In this document: piece by piece, positions 34,783 through 44,586 of the stretch | Layout of the letters: every line of letters starts with the position of its first letter | Numbering within the stretch: position 1 is the stretch's first letter | Assembly (NCBI RefSeq): GCF_000497245.1 | Contig: NZ_AWTC01000001.1 | Location: 7,825 to 55,676 of the forward strand | From: Sporolactobacillus laevolacticus DSM 442 | GTDB lineage: Bacteria > Bacillota > Bacilli > Bacillales > Sporolactobacillaceae | Reading direction: 5' to 3' | DNA: 47,852 nucleotides | Notes under the pieces: generated by a model | Seen by the model: the letters and a program-made list of their open reading frames with translations, nothing else | Told to the model about the DNA's origin: nothing | The model's database searches: none | Program-made: the position numbers and the translations under genes

Positions 34783-35481
34783 TCAATGTACTGGAGAATG
34801 CTCAGAGTTGCTCAGATAATTTCTGACCACTGCCATTGCCAAACAGTCTGCAGAATCGACAAAATGTACATGACTATCTGTTTGCTCTGTAACTACATTC
34901 AGATCTGTACATGCGATAATCACGGTATCCACTTTTCCGGATAATTCGTTGATCAGTTCAACCCATAATTCTTTTGCTCGGTCGACTTGATCGGGCTTTT
35001 TTATGTCTGAGATGATTTGATTTACTTTCCCTTGCCAATAAGGCTCAACAACGTATTGAAAACCCGAAGTCAATAACCCTTGTTGATAGAGCTCAGATTC
35101 AATTGTGGAAGGCGTGCCGAGAACAGCTACTTTGGTGGCGGATTGAGGCAGGGTTTTAATCGTTTCATCAACAATATTTAATAGTGGCACATCCAGTGCT
35201 TGCTTGATCTGATCAAAATAAATGTGCGCGGTGTTACATGGCATCGCAATAAAATCAATACCGGTCGCCTCCAACCGCTTTGCTCCATCGATAATCGCCT
35301 GTTCCATCGCTTGCGGATCAATCGGACGATCGACATGAAACGGAGTAGGACATGAATAGATCATCATGTGAGGAAAATCCATATCATTCTTAGCTCCATA
35401 AAGTACCTGACAATAATGAACGACTTTATCAACAAATGGTCCAGTAGATTTTGGACCCATTCCGGCTAATATTCCAATCAT
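34783..35481 (-). CDS. Aspartate/glutamate racemase-family protein
   Basis: A 232-residue amino-acid racemase (Asp/Glu/hydantoin family). N-terminal IGILAGMGPKSTGPF; catalytic Cys pair in MPCNTAH and ACTDLN. The order resembles RacX/YgeA-type broad-specificity racemases that make non-canonical D-amino acids. ATG 35481 with GGGGGG upstream. Converges on the CheY-like gene. Confidence 0.92.
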   Translation of the reverse strand: MIGILAGMGPKSTGPFVDKVVHYCQVLYGAKNDMDFPHMMIYSCPTPFHVDRPIDPQAMEQAIIDGAKRLEATGIDFIAMPCNTAHIYFDQIKQALDVPLLNIVDETIKTLPQSATKVAVLGTPSTIESELYQQGLLTSGFQYVVEPYWQGKVNQIISDIKKPDQVDRAKELWVELINELSGKVDTVIIACTDLNVVTEQTDSHVHFVDSADCLAMAVVRNYLSNSEHSPVH

Positions 35482-35540
35482 TGGATACCCCCCCTTCAAT
35501 TATCTAGTAATGCTCATATATCTTCTTTTATCGTGTCCGA

Positions 35541-36116
35541 TCATGATAGACCTTTATTTTTCATATAATCTTCTTTTATAATGCCGTAGTATATTCGATC
35601 ATCGTATGCATTTTCATCTGTGTAATAAAATGATTTACGTAAAGTACCTTCATACTTCATCATGGATTTTTGCAAAACTTTTCCGGAAGCTGTATTTCTA
35701 CCTCTATGGAACGCCTGCAATCTGTTTAGCGCTGTTTTTTCAAATGTAAAAGCAATAACAGCGGATAACGCTTCAGTTGCATAGCCTATTCCTTGGTACG
35801 TTCTGCTGATGCAATACTCAATATCTGCAAAATGATGATTTAAATCAATGGCACAAAAGGCAATCTGGCCGATATTCTCATTTTTTTCTTTCAAAATCAC
35901 TGCCCACCTGTAGTAATTATGATCAGAATAAGCTGAAATCCATCGATTAAGTAATTCATTGACGGATTCAAGGCTCTCATAAATCGGTTCGCCGTAATTG
36001 GATTGAATCTCTTCATCGTTAATCCAGTTTCGTAGCATATCATCAGTGTCACTCAACGTAAATTTTCTTAAGATGAGCCGATCCGTCTCTATAGTTTTCG
36101 TCCCAATATTTTTCAT
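35541..36116 (-). CDS. RimJ/RimL-type GNAT acetyltransferase
   Basis: A 191-residue GNAT: ETDRLILRKFTLSDTDDML at the N-terminus, acetyl-CoA motif RTYQGIGYATEALSAV, and LNRLQAFHRGRNTASGKVLQ. This is the protein N-terminal/small-molecule acetylating RimJ/L group. ATG 36116 follows GGTGAGG. Adjacent to the racemase gene downstream (60 bases), possibly co-transcribed. Confidence 0.9.
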   Translation of the reverse strand: MKNIGTKTIETDRLILRKFTLSDTDDMLRNWINDEEIQSNYGEPIYESLESVNELLNRWISAYSDHNYYRWAVILKEKNENIGQIAFCAIDLNHHFADIEYCISRTYQGIGYATEALSAVIAFTFEKTALNRLQAFHRGRNTASGKVLQKSMMKYEGTLRKSFYYTDENAYDDRIYYGIIKEDYMKNKGLS

Positions 36117-36232
36117 TTTCGTTATCCTCACCTGTAGTCATTCGCTTCTAAAACAATTGACAGTACATATCAACTATGATAATTCTTTTTAAGAAAAGAT
36201 TAAATCATTTCGGATAAAATGGGGATAGCATA

Positions 36233-37027
36233 GTGAATAAGATTCTCTACCAGGCAGACCAAGCAAAATCAATCGAGATCAAAACATGTGCCAATACGGT
36301 CCATACATCCAGAGCGCATTTTCATGATGAAGTATCGATCGGAATCATTGAGCAAGGAAGCTGCAGAACAGAGATCGGTCATCATTCATTCCATCTATCC
36401 GAAGGAACCCTGCTCATTATCCCATCTAAAGCCGTACACCGTTGCCAACCAAAGGACACTACAAACTGGCGTTTTAAAATGATCTATCTTGGTGACTCTT
36501 TGTTTTCTAAAATTTTCGGTGACATGGTCCGTAATGGAAGTATCTATCCGAAGCTAAAGTCAAGCACATTTCAATACGTCATTAAAACATTTAAGCTGTT
36601 TGAGGAAAGCTTGTTGAACCAGGAAACAGAACCAAAAGTGCTGATTGATCTGATGAACGTCATGGATCTGCATGAAAAAGGCTCCATCAAACAGAATTCA
36701 GAACCACCAAACTCTGAAAAAATTGGTAGCATCATTCAGTATCTCAATAAACATTATCTGAGCAGAATAACAATAGATGACTTGTCGGAGCAATTCGGCA
36801 TCAATAAATATCAGCTGATTCGCCAGTTTCATTTGTGTACCGGGCTGACTCCGCAGAAATACTTGATTAATCTGCGCATCAATGAAGCGAAGAAAATGCT
36901 TCAAAATAATCGACCAATTGCAGATGTCGCTGTTACCTGCGGTTTTTACGACCAAAGCCATTTTGACAAATATTTTAAGGCTTATACAGGGGTCGTGCCT
37001 ATGAACTACTGCCTCCATCAGCCATGA
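36233..37027 (+). CDS. AraC-family regulator with cupin domain
   Basis: A 264-residue regulator: N-terminal cupin (HFHDEVSIGIIEQG, HHSFHLSEGTLLIIPSKAVH) and C-terminal double HTH (TIDDLSEQFGINKYQLIRQF, then DVAVTCGFYDQSHFDKYFK). Start is GTG 36233 with GGGGAT upstream. It converges on the DUF2000 gene, a neighbour seen with this class. Its inducer is unknown. Confidence 0.9.
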   Translation: MNKILYQADQAKSIEIKTCANTVHTSRAHFHDEVSIGIIEQGSCRTEIGHHSFHLSEGTLLIIPSKAVHRCQPKDTTNWRFKMIYLGDSLFSKIFGDMVRNGSIYPKLKSSTFQYVIKTFKLFEESLLNQETEPKVLIDLMNVMDLHEKGSIKQNSEPPNSEKIGSIIQYLNKHYLSRITIDDLSEQFGINKYQLIRQFHLCTGLTPQKYLINLRINEAKKMLQNNRPIADVAVTCGFYDQSHFDKYFKAYTGVVPMNYCLHQP

Positions 37028-37032
37028 ATTGT

Positions 37033-37072
37033 AAAGGACCGATTGCCTGATAATTGAGGAAATCGGTCCTTT
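37033..37072. terminator. Strong terminator between AraC and DUF2000 genes
   Basis: Twelve-bp perfect stem (37033-37044 with 37061-37072) with A-run and T-run ends, usable in both directions. Confidence 0.85.
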
Positions 37073-37090
37073 CAATTACATAATCATTAA

Positions 37091-37513
37091 TTACTTTAGT
37101 GTTGGAAGACTTCCTGTCAGATGGTTCACTGCCTTTTTCTCCCCATATAAGCAGAGACCGAGAAAGTTCAGATCACTTGTTGAAAGAGCAGAAAGTTTTG
37201 TTGCATAATCCTCGTAGTCTTTGCTTCTCTGAGCAGTCGTGGTAAAGCTGATCACTTCAATCTTCTCACTGTACTGTTCTCTGACTTCACGATGCAGCTC
37301 CATCAATCCTTCTTTGGTCGATGATAATACCGGAATGGGGAGATTGACGATCCCTTTATGTAAAAAACCGCTGCCATCCTCAATACTGCTTCCAACCACC
37401 TCACCAAAATCTTTGCCTAAGGTGCAGCCTAGAATCGCTGCTGTATTAGCAATCACACCAACCGGTAATTCATGATCAATCACCATCACGCATTTCTTTG
37501 TTGAATCGGTCAT
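37091..37513 (-). CDS. DUF2000-family protein
   Basis: A 140-residue protein with DUF2000 features: CVMVIDHELPVGVIANTAAI, VNLPIPVLSST and LGLCLYGEKKAVNHLTGSLP. The fold resembles peptidyl-tRNA hydrolase 2, but no enzymatic role is established. ATG 37513 with GGGGAGG upstream. Confidence 0.9.
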   Translation of the reverse strand: MTDSTKKCVMVIDHELPVGVIANTAAILGCTLGKDFGEVVGSSIEDGSGFLHKGIVNLPIPVLSSTKEGLMELHREVREQYSEKIEVISFTTTAQRSKDYEDYATKLSALSTSDLNFLGLCLYGEKKAVNHLTGSLPTLK

Positions 37514-37611
37514 TTTGTACCCTCCCCGTTTCTTCTCAGCTATTCTAAGTGATGAAGACCAGACAAGGATAGGAAAAAATTGATGGACAGCCGTTGGAAG
37601 TTGCCTATTGA

Positions 37612-38400
37612 TTATCTTGATTCAAAGAGCCCGGTAGCTTTTGTGATCTCAATAAAGCCCCCGTTTTTCTTTTTTACTTCTTCTAGATAGTTTATGAATT
37701 GTTCAAGTTTTGTTCCGGATAAAACAGCCTTTGCTTTGGTACCCGATGACAAAATATAGTCAGCGATTGCCTGAACATCATCAATTTGAAGTCCGCCTGG
37801 AAAGCAGGTTAGCTTTACCTGATCAAAAAAATGCTCAAGTTGCTTCGCTCCATTTTCCAAGCCAAAGGCATCCGCTTGAACATTGGTTAGATCAAAACCA
37901 AGATCAGGATCAAAGCGCTTCAGGAGTTCATTAAAGTCTGCCATGTGCTGTTTTCCAATTGTTGACGAGTAAAAAACACCACCCGGCTTTAAAACTCTGC
38001 GGACCTCCTTTAACGCTTGCGATCTATTCGGGACATGATAGAGCATATGGTTTGCGATGACGGCATCAAAACGATCATCCTCAAATGGAATAGCCTGAAT
38101 GTCGATAACCTTGAATGTTACGTTTACGTCGTCCCCTAATTTCCCTTGCGCATCAGCAAGCATGCCAGAAGAGAAGTCGGAAAGCGTGACCTTCCAATCT
38201 TTTGGTACACGATCTTTGTTTTTCATCCAAAAAGTTCCATCACCGGAACCAAGTTCAAGAATTCTGCTGCCAGGTTCTATTGTATAGTGTTCAAAAAGCC
38301 ATTCATGCCAATCCTTTTTATTGGTACTATATTGCTCGTGAATCTTTATCCTAATATCCAAATTTGATGAGTCTCGATATTGTTTGCCTACCTCTTCCAT
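37612..38400 (-). CDS. Class I SAM-dependent methyltransferase
   Basis: A 262-residue methyltransferase: motif I ILELGSGDGTFW (about residue 48), acidic loop LSDFSSGM, post-motif FDAVIANHMLYHVPNRSQAL and EVRRVLKPGGVFYSST. Ubiquinone-biosynthesis-like small-molecule type. ATG 38400 follows TAGGAGG; 43 extra codons upstream overlap the DUF2785 gene and are unlikely. Substrate unknown. Confidence 0.9.
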   Translation of the reverse strand: MEEVGKQYRDSSNLDIRIKIHEQYSTNKKDWHEWLFEHYTIEPGSRILELGSGDGTFWMKNKDRVPKDWKVTLSDFSSGMLADAQGKLGDDVNVTFKVIDIQAIPFEDDRFDAVIANHMLYHVPNRSQALKEVRRVLKPGGVFYSSTIGKQHMADFNELLKRFDPDLGFDLTNVQADAFGLENGAKQLEHFFDQVKLTCFPGGLQIDDVQAIADYILSSGTKAKAVLSGTKLEQFINYLEEVKKKNGGFIEITKATGLFESR

Positions 38401-38467
38401 ATAACGGGTCCCTCCTAAATTGCTTTTAAGCATCCTTACCAGATGGTTTAATGCCTCATGTTGATTT

Positions 38468-39319
38468 TTACACATCAAAAAAATTCGGATTAAACTTATG
38501 TTCCAGTGTGAATAGTTGCTGCTCCTCATCTTTTTCGAGTAAAGCTTTTTCCTTCAGTCTCATGTAAAGGCATCGAATGAACTGTTTGAAAGTAATCCTT
38601 TTCACTTTTGGTCTTTCTGATTGGCTCTCTAATTGATCTATGTCAATTTCTTGAAGCCATTCATGAATAACACTAAAAGGCACTTTTTTCAGTTCAATCA
38701 TTGCGATTACAGGAGTTATTATCCGCTCATCCTCTTCAGCATCAAAAACATTCGGCGCATTGGTGAGCAGTTTCAGAAAGCCTTCTTTCCATAATGCCGT
38801 GCATGTGTCGAGATCTGCAAAGCGGCTTCTAACACACTCATCAAGTGCATCACTGATGTGAGCAGGCGCATGTGCCCATCCTTTTCCGGGGACAAAACTT
38901 CGGTAATCCTTTTCAAGCTTGCAATAGCCGATAAGACGATTTAGTGTTACTTGGTAATTCTCCTTGCTTAAAAAGTGTTCCTTATTATCCCGAACAAGAA
39001 TTAGTGCAATAAGTAATGAAGAAAAAGTTCTTTGAAAAACACTGTCTTTCTCTGATTCGCCAATTTTAAAGTAAAGCATTTCTTCAGATACGGCTTGCCA
39101 TAATAAATCATTTAGCTGTCTTCCATCAAGCAACTGCTTCTCAAGCAATAGCCACTTTAACAAAATCGTATAAGCTAAGTCATCACGGAGTTCTCCATCG
39201 GACGAGCCTAAGGCCGTGATTACTCGTTTCACAGCTTGTTCATCAGTCATCCCATCCGGTAATTGATAGTTGCTGTTTTTTATTGCAAGCAACTCTTCTT
39301 TTAATTGGTTAGATTGCAT
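38468..39319 (-). CDS. DUF2785-family protein
   Basis: A 283-residue mostly helical protein. Recognised by the DUF2785 hallmarks DGELRDDLAYTILLKWL and PGKGWAHAPAHISDALDE. Binding site before ATG 39319 is weak (GGAATGAG). In the same direction and 67 bases before the methyltransferase start, so perhaps co-transcribed. Function unknown. Confidence 0.88.
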   Translation of the reverse strand: MQSNQLKEELLAIKNSNYQLPDGMTDEQAVKRVITALGSSDGELRDDLAYTILLKWLLLEKQLLDGRQLNDLLWQAVSEEMLYFKIGESEKDSVFQRTFSSLLIALILVRDNKEHFLSKENYQVTLNRLIGYCKLEKDYRSFVPGKGWAHAPAHISDALDECVRSRFADLDTCTALWKEGFLKLLTNAPNVFDAEEDERIITPVIAMIELKKVPFSVIHEWLQEIDIDQLESQSERPKVKRITFKQFIRCLYMRLKEKALLEKDEEQQLFTLEHKFNPNFFDV

Positions 39320-39652
39320 CTCATTCCAGCTTTCTTTATGTAATGGATTTAATTCATTTTAGCACGTTAATGATGGTGAAATCTTCCACATCTGATCGTT
39401 TCAAGAACAAAATGATTAAGTTTAGTGTAAATTCTGGATTTTTCCATTCAGATTAAGGTATTGGCAATATTTACAATCAACATTTAACTAGATTGCAAAC
39501 TCTTTTCAAATTTGGTGCGCTACACTAAGTGTATAAATGTTTGCTCGACTTGAATGGTTTGTTACAAACAGTAATTCACATTTACATACATAGTACTCGC
39601 CTACTGGTCAGCATCTTTGCATTTCACAACAATTATAGAGGGGCGAGTTCAA
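39320..39652. other. 333-base intergenic region, divergent promoters
   Basis: AT-rich, no open frame with a binding site. It must hold the promoters of DUF2785 (leftward) and the acyltransferase (rightward). A perfect 13-bp dyad TACACT-A-AGTGTA lies at 39521-39533, a possible operator; I cannot name the regulator. Confidence 0.4.
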
Positions 39653-41560
39653 TTGGCATTCGATCAAAAACACCGCTATATGGGCGGATTGGACGGCCTC
39701 AGAGGACTGTCTGTTCTGGCAGTTATTGCATATCATATGAATCTTCCATGGGCAAAGGGAGGTTTCCTTGGTGTAGGTATTTTCTTCGTGCTTTCCGGCT
39801 ACTTAATTACAGATCTATTAATTCAAGAATGGGAAGAAACCAAAACGATTGATTTAAAGAAATTCTGGATCAGGCGTGCGGAGAGGCTTCTTCCTGCAAT
39901 GCTTTGTCTATTGATTGTCGTTATGGGTTATGTCCTCTTTTTTCACCAATCGTTGCTTCGGACGACACGGATGGATGCAACGGCGGCTCTCTTTTATTTC
40001 AGCAACTGGTGGTCAATTTTTCATCAGCAATCCTATTTTGATAGTTTCGCCAACCCTTCACTTTTAAAGCATTTTTGGTCACTTGCTGTTGAGGAACAAT
40101 TTTACCTCATCTGGCCATTATTTGTGATTATTGGATTACGATTTGGCAAAAGCATTAAAGTCTTATATCTACTCACCATGCTGTTTGCGGCAAGTTCTAT
40201 CCTTTTCATGGGATTCCTATATCAGCCTGATACCGACCCAAGCCGTGTCTACTATGGAACAGATACGCGGGCTTTTGCTTTGCTCTTTGGCGCAATTTTG
40301 GCATACATTTGGCCCAGTAAACACCTCTCAAACGCGGGTTCAAAGATTGTCCATAACTTTTTAGATAGTGTCGGCCTATTTTCACTGATACTTCTTCTTT
40401 TGGCCGTCTATTTCGTCAATCAGTATGAAGACTTTCTCTATACCGGTGGTTTGGCACTTTTTTCTTTAGTCACTGTTATGCTCATATCTGTTCTTGCACA
40501 TCCTTCTACCTTCCTTGGAAGATGGATGGGTGTAAAACCGCTGCGTTGGATCGGCGTTCGTTCCTATGGAATGTACCTGTGGCACTATCCTATTATTCTG
40601 TTAACCACCCCTGCTAGTGAAGTTAATGAGGTACACCCGCTGCGTATTGTTCTACAGTTGGCAATCATTTTTACCGTTTCAACACTATCCTTGCGTTACA
40701 TTGAGAACCCAATTCGCAGGTTAGTAAATAAATCACAAAAGAATTACGGGGTATACGTGATCAAAAAAGCAGGGATCGGTTTATCCGTTCTCTTCCTTAT
40801 CTTTTCTACATCGGTGATCGCTCAACAACCGAATAAAAATCCGATTGCTTCTGAAAAAGTAAAGAGCAGTGGTAATGCCGACAAAGAAACAACTGGATCC
40901 AAGAGTACAAAAAAGAATACGCAGAAAACAGAATCCACTGCAAGCCTTTTAAATGGATCGGGCGTTTCCGAACATTCAAAGACGTCAACTCAGAATAAAT
41001 TGCCTGCCCATAAAGCAGAACCGACAAAAAAGAAACCGATCAAGGCAACAAATGACCAGAACTCTGGAGCTTTATCTAGTCGTTTGTCGAAACAGAAGAT
41101 TACGGCTATAGGAGATTCGGTGATGCTCGGTGCTGAGCCATACTTAAAAAAGTCGATTACTCATTTAGATATTGATTGCAAGATAGGCAGGCAGTTTCGT
41201 GAAGCATTCAGCAAAGTGGCTCAACTTAAACAAGAAGGAAAGTTAGGTCGATATGTACTTGTTGAACTTGGCACAAACGGCTCATTTACTACTGAACAAG
41301 TTAATACTTTGATTGAGTTAATTGGCAATAAAAGAAAGGTTATTCTTGTAAACACACGTGTTCCTCGTCCATGGGAATCAATTGTTAATCAGGTCATTAA
41401 AAAAGCAGCCGACACGCATAACAATGTCATTTTTATAGACTGGCATAGCGCCAGTGAGCAACACGGCAACTATTTTTCAAATGACGGCGTTCACTTAACG
41501 GTGACCGGTGCCAAAAAGTATACTGAACTGATCGTAAAAACCATCGAATCCATGAACTGA
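39653..41560 (+). CDS. OatA/YrhL-like membrane acyltransferase with SGNH domain
   Basis: A 635-residue two-domain protein. Residues about 1-380 are an acyltransferase-3 membrane domain with 10-11 helices (YMGGLDGLRGLSVLAVIAYH; FFVLSGYLITDLLI; SLAVEEQFYLIWPLFV). A Ser/Thr/Lys-rich linker (about 395-480) leads to an extracellular SGNH esterase domain with block I IGDSVML, block III GTNG and block V DGVHL. Such proteins (OatA, B. subtilis YrhL) O-acetylate peptidoglycan or other wall glycans, giving lysozyme resistance. Start is TTG 39653 after AGAGGGG; an ATG at 39617 lacks a binding site. Confidence 0.9.
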   Translation: MAFDQKHRYMGGLDGLRGLSVLAVIAYHMNLPWAKGGFLGVGIFFVLSGYLITDLLIQEWEETKTIDLKKFWIRRAERLLPAMLCLLIVVMGYVLFFHQSLLRTTRMDATAALFYFSNWWSIFHQQSYFDSFANPSLLKHFWSLAVEEQFYLIWPLFVIIGLRFGKSIKVLYLLTMLFAASSILFMGFLYQPDTDPSRVYYGTDTRAFALLFGAILAYIWPSKHLSNAGSKIVHNFLDSVGLFSLILLLLAVYFVNQYEDFLYTGGLALFSLVTVMLISVLAHPSTFLGRWMGVKPLRWIGVRSYGMYLWHYPIILLTTPASEVNEVHPLRIVLQLAIIFTVSTLSLRYIENPIRRLVNKSQKNYGVYVIKKAGIGLSVLFLIFSTSVIAQQPNKNPIASEKVKSSGNADKETTGSKSTKKNTQKTESTASLLNGSGVSEHSKTSTQNKLPAHKAEPTKKKPIKATNDQNSGALSSRLSKQKITAIGDSVMLGAEPYLKKSITHLDIDCKIGRQFREAFSKVAQLKQEGKLGRYVLVELGTNGSFTTEQVNTLIELIGNKRKVILVNTRVPRPWESIVNQVIKKAADTHNNVIFIDWHSASEQHGNYFSNDGVHLTVTGAKKYTELIVKTIESMN

Positions 41561-41657
41561 GCCTCAGCTAATCGTAAAAAATACCGAGAAATGAGGATTC
41601 CTTTTATTTCTATTGCACAGCGGAGCCAATAAGCCCATAGGTAAAGAAATGCAGGTC

Positions 41658-43094
41658 CTACCATCCCAATTCGAGAACTAAATTTCTCAGGACTAGTATG
41701 GCTTGCTCCATTTCCTTGAATGAGGCATAAGCATACGACAGGCGCAAGTATTGCCGAGCGTTGCGATCATACAAAACACCTGGATTTAAGAGAATACCCT
41801 GCTGGAGAGCACGCTCAAATAAAACACGCGGATCAATCGTCGGAATCAGTTTCAGCCAAATATAAAAACCACCCGAGGGCTTGTGCCACTCTGCAAGATC
41901 CTTTAAGTAATTTGTGAGTAGGCTTAATAAATGATCTCGCCTTATCTTTAGCCGATTACGAACATATGAGGAATGTTCCTCATATATCTCTGTTCTCAAA
42001 CATTCGGCAGCGACCCATTGTGATAAAGAACTTGAGCCATAGTCACTCTGCATTTTAATGTCGGCAAGTCGGTCAATGACCGGCTTTGCCCCAACAATCC
42101 AGCCGATTCTCAATCCCGGACTCAAGGTCTTTGACATACTACCGATATAGAGCACGTTACCCGAATGGTCGATGCTCTTCAACGCGGGAGGCGGCGGAGT
42201 TTCAATCCATAGATCACGATAAACATCATCTTCGATCAACGGCATGCGCTCCTGCTCGCAAGCAAATAAAAGTTCTTTTCTTCGCGATAAGGACATCACT
42301 GTACCGGTAGGATTATGGAAAGATGGAATGGTATAAACGATTGCAGAATCCACTTCTTTCTTAAATTCAGAAAGTTGGTCCGGCATGAATCCCTCTGAAT
42401 CCATTGGCAATCCGCAAAACCGCATCCCTGACGATTGAAAGACATGGATCGAATAGAGGTATGATGGCTTTTCCAGCAGCACTGTTGACCCACGATCAAG
42501 CAACCCGATTGAAATAAGCTGCAAAGCCTGTAATGCACCGGAAACAACCAATATAGATGAAGGCTCGGCATTGATTCCATTCTTCTTCAGGTAGTATGAG
42601 ATCTGTTCCCGAAGCTGTAGATCTCCTTTAGGCTCAGAATAGCCCAGTGATCTTGGCTTAAATGAGGATTTTGTAAAAAGATGAATCAATTTTTCACTTG
42701 GAATCAAATCGGGGCTCAGCTCTCCAGTCCCTAACCGAATGATATCTGGGATAAATTCCGCTTCATTAATCGTCCGAATCATAGGAAGATTAGGTTTGAA
42801 CTGACCTGCCTCAACATAGGCACCCCAATCAGCCGGTTTCCGTTTTGCCATAAGGCCCCAGGTGTTATTGACAACCCTTGTGCCTCCGCCTCGTTTTCCC
42901 TCAATCAAGCCCTGTGCCGTAAGCTCTTCGAAAGCTGCAGTCACCGTGCTGCGGTTGACATGAAGCTGATCTGCCAGTTTTCTTTGTGAAGGCAGGCGCG
43001 AACCAGTCACCCATTCTCCATTTGTGATATGACTCGTTATGTACTCCGCAACTTGTTGATGTAGCGGAACTGATGAACCTCGGTCTAATATCAA
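41658..43094 (-). CDS. MocR-type GntR regulator with aminotransferase domain
   Basis: A 478-residue fusion: N-terminal GntR winged helix (SRLPSQRKLADQLHVNRSTV, about 32-51) and a fold-type I PLP aminotransferase-like domain (PSFHNPTG; Lys in GSMSKTLSPGLRIGWI). MocR/PdxR/GabR regulators sense PLP or amino-acid adducts. Start is TTG 43094 after AAGGAG. Divergent from the LysE-type exporter at 43372, its likely target. Confidence 0.92.
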   Translation of the reverse strand: MILDRGSSVPLHQQVAEYITSHITNGEWVTGSRLPSQRKLADQLHVNRSTVTAAFEELTAQGLIEGKRGGGTRVVNNTWGLMAKRKPADWGAYVEAGQFKPNLPMIRTINEAEFIPDIIRLGTGELSPDLIPSEKLIHLFTKSSFKPRSLGYSEPKGDLQLREQISYYLKKNGINAEPSSILVVSGALQALQLISIGLLDRGSTVLLEKPSYLYSIHVFQSSGMRFCGLPMDSEGFMPDQLSEFKKEVDSAIVYTIPSFHNPTGTVMSLSRRKELLFACEQERMPLIEDDVYRDLWIETPPPPALKSIDHSGNVLYIGSMSKTLSPGLRIGWIVGAKPVIDRLADIKMQSDYGSSSLSQWVAAECLRTEIYEEHSSYVRNRLKIRRDHLLSLLTNYLKDLAEWHKPSGGFYIWLKLIPTIDPRVLFERALQQGILLNPGVLYDRNARQYLRLSYAYASFKEMEQAILVLRNLVLELGW

Positions 43095-43165
43095 TAGGCT
43101 GTCTCCTTAAAGGTTAATAACGAAAATGGCACAATCGTCGAAAAGATATCAATATTGATTTGTCC

Positions 43166-43208
43166 ATTGCAGTAAACCATTACCTATATAACATAACTTA
43201 ACTGCAAT
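43166..43208. promoter_or_regulatory. Putative MocR operator
   Basis: ATTGCAGT (43166-43173) and ACTGCAAT (43201-43208) are perfect 8-bp inverted repeats 27 bases apart in the divergent gap. Widely spaced half-sites are usual for dimeric MocR proteins. Leftward TATAAT overlaps the right arm (rc of 43206-43211). Confidence 0.5.
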
Positions 43209-43371
43209 TATAGCATCAAGCCTGTATCCGTCGTGGTGTTCAGCACTTTTCCATTCTGATGAATGATTTCCAATACTATTTTGGCTGGTTTGTTATTTTT
43301 CGTTTGGCTGGTGACAGCATACGATTTTTACGAAAAAATAGAGAAGTGATTTTTTTACAGGAGGAATACTG

Positions 43372-43989
43372 ATGTTTGTAGCGTTTATTCACGGTTTTAT
43401 TTTATCGATCAGTCTTATTTTGCCCCTTGGTGCGCAAAATGTTTTTATTTTTAATCAAGGCGCCCGTTCCAGACGTTTTGTCGACGTATCGGCTGCAATC
43501 ATTACAGCTTCACTTTCCGACACATTACTGATTGTACTTGCGGTAGGTGGCGTCTCACTTCTAATTTTAACTTTTCCATGGTTGATTACAACTTTGTTCA
43601 TTATTGGCATTGTCTTTCTCGTTTACATAGGATGGACAATTTGGTCGGAGTCAACTACTAAAAAAAATCAAAGGTCCGAACGTCTTTCGGCAAAACAGCA
43701 AGTACTCTTTGCTCTTTCTGTTTCATTGCTTAACCCGCATGCCATTCTCGATACTATAGGCGTGATTGGGACAAATGCCATCCACTATTCAGGTGTTGAA
43801 AAATGGTTGTTTGCCGCTTCATGTATATCTGTATCATGGATCTGGTTTTTTTGTTTGGCACTTGTAGGGCATCTAACCGGCAGAGCAGCAAACAGCAGCA
43901 GAACAATGCTTTTTATCAACAAAATTTCCGCTTTGATGATTTGGAGCGTTGCCGTTTACTTGTGTTGGGCTCTTCTTCACAATAAATGA
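43372..43989 (+). CDS. LysE/ArgO-family amino-acid exporter
   Basis: A 205-residue protein with about six helices: start FIHGFILSISLILPLGAQNV, and SVSLLNPHAILDTIGVIG, characteristic of LysE/ArgO basic-amino-acid exporters. Preceded by AGGAGGAAT. Divergent MocR regulator; intact, in contrast with the frameshifted LysE at 26539. Confidence 0.9.
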   Translation: MFVAFIHGFILSISLILPLGAQNVFIFNQGARSRRFVDVSAAIITASLSDTLLIVLAVGGVSLLILTFPWLITTLFIIGIVFLVYIGWTIWSESTTKKNQRSERLSAKQQVLFALSVSLLNPHAILDTIGVIGTNAIHYSGVEKWLFAASCISVSWIWFFCLALVGHLTGRAANSSRTMLFINKISALMIWSVAVYLCWALLHNK

Positions 43990-44018
43990 TGAAACGGATA
44001 CGTGCTGAATCACAGAAA

Positions 44019-44073
44019 AAAACACTCCGACCTTTAACAAGGGATAATGTAAGTGTTTTCATTATTAAAGGTC
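44019..44073. terminator. Interleaved hairpins between convergent genes
   Basis: Stem 1 pairs AAAACACT (44019-44026) with AGTGTTTT (44052-44059); stem 2 pairs GACCTTTAA (44029-44037) with TTAAAGGTC (44065-44073). They interlock and cannot both form as simple hairpins: a pseudoknot, or two alternative terminators for the two strands. Confidence 0.5.
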
Positions 44074-44095
44074 AAAATGCTTAATTAGAGGATTA

Positions 44096-44368
44096 TTATT
44101 CATTTTGCATCGTCAACTCTTCGAACCAGTCTCTATCGTAAGTAGCTAATGCAAGATCAATTAAACTGTCCAATTCTACACGTGTAAAATCAGGACTGTC
44201 TGGAATCACATCCGAGTATGAAATCTCCAGCCATTTCATCCGCGGATGGTTTTCACACTTCGTGACTCTGATCTTGCATCTTTTGAAATCCGGATAATTC
44301 GATGTGACAAACCCAACGCAATCATGTTTCCCCATATACTTTGTACGAACCCATTGTCCTACTTTCAT
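44096..44368 (-). CDS. IDEAL-domain small protein
   Basis: A 90-residue protein with an SH3-like N-terminal part (MKVGQWVRTKYMGK) and a C-terminal IDEAL-type motif (LDSLIDLALATYDRDWFEEL). IDEAL domains occur in short Bacillales proteins thought to bind other proteins. ATG 44368 follows GAGGCGATC; five codons upstream are optional. Confidence 0.75.
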   Translation of the reverse strand: MKVGQWVRTKYMGKHDCVGFVTSNYPDFKRCKIRVTKCENHPRMKWLEISYSDVIPDSPDFTRVELDSLIDLALATYDRDWFEELTMQNE

Positions 44369-44522
44369 GGCTGATCGCCTCACTATGATTCAGGTTGCCT
44401 GGCCATCATCACACTCCCAAGGATCAGAAGATCTGTTAATAGCATATGAATCATTTTCTTTCTATGCCACACATCATTTGCCTGATCCTCATTTTTTTGC
44501 CACTTAAGAAGGTCTCCTTCTG

Positions 44523-44575
44523 TTGACAGGTAAACGGAAAACAATTATATTCAGATTATATTAAACACTGTTTAA
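44523..44575 (+). promoter_or_regulatory. Promoter and TetR operator
   Basis: TTGACA (44523-44528), 17 bases, TATATT (44546-44551), followed by the perfect dyad TTAAACA-C-TGTTTAA (44561-44575) at the expected start-of-transcription region. Inferred autorepression by the TetR protein downstream. Confidence 0.75.
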
Positions 44576-44586
44576 TAAAAAGGGAA

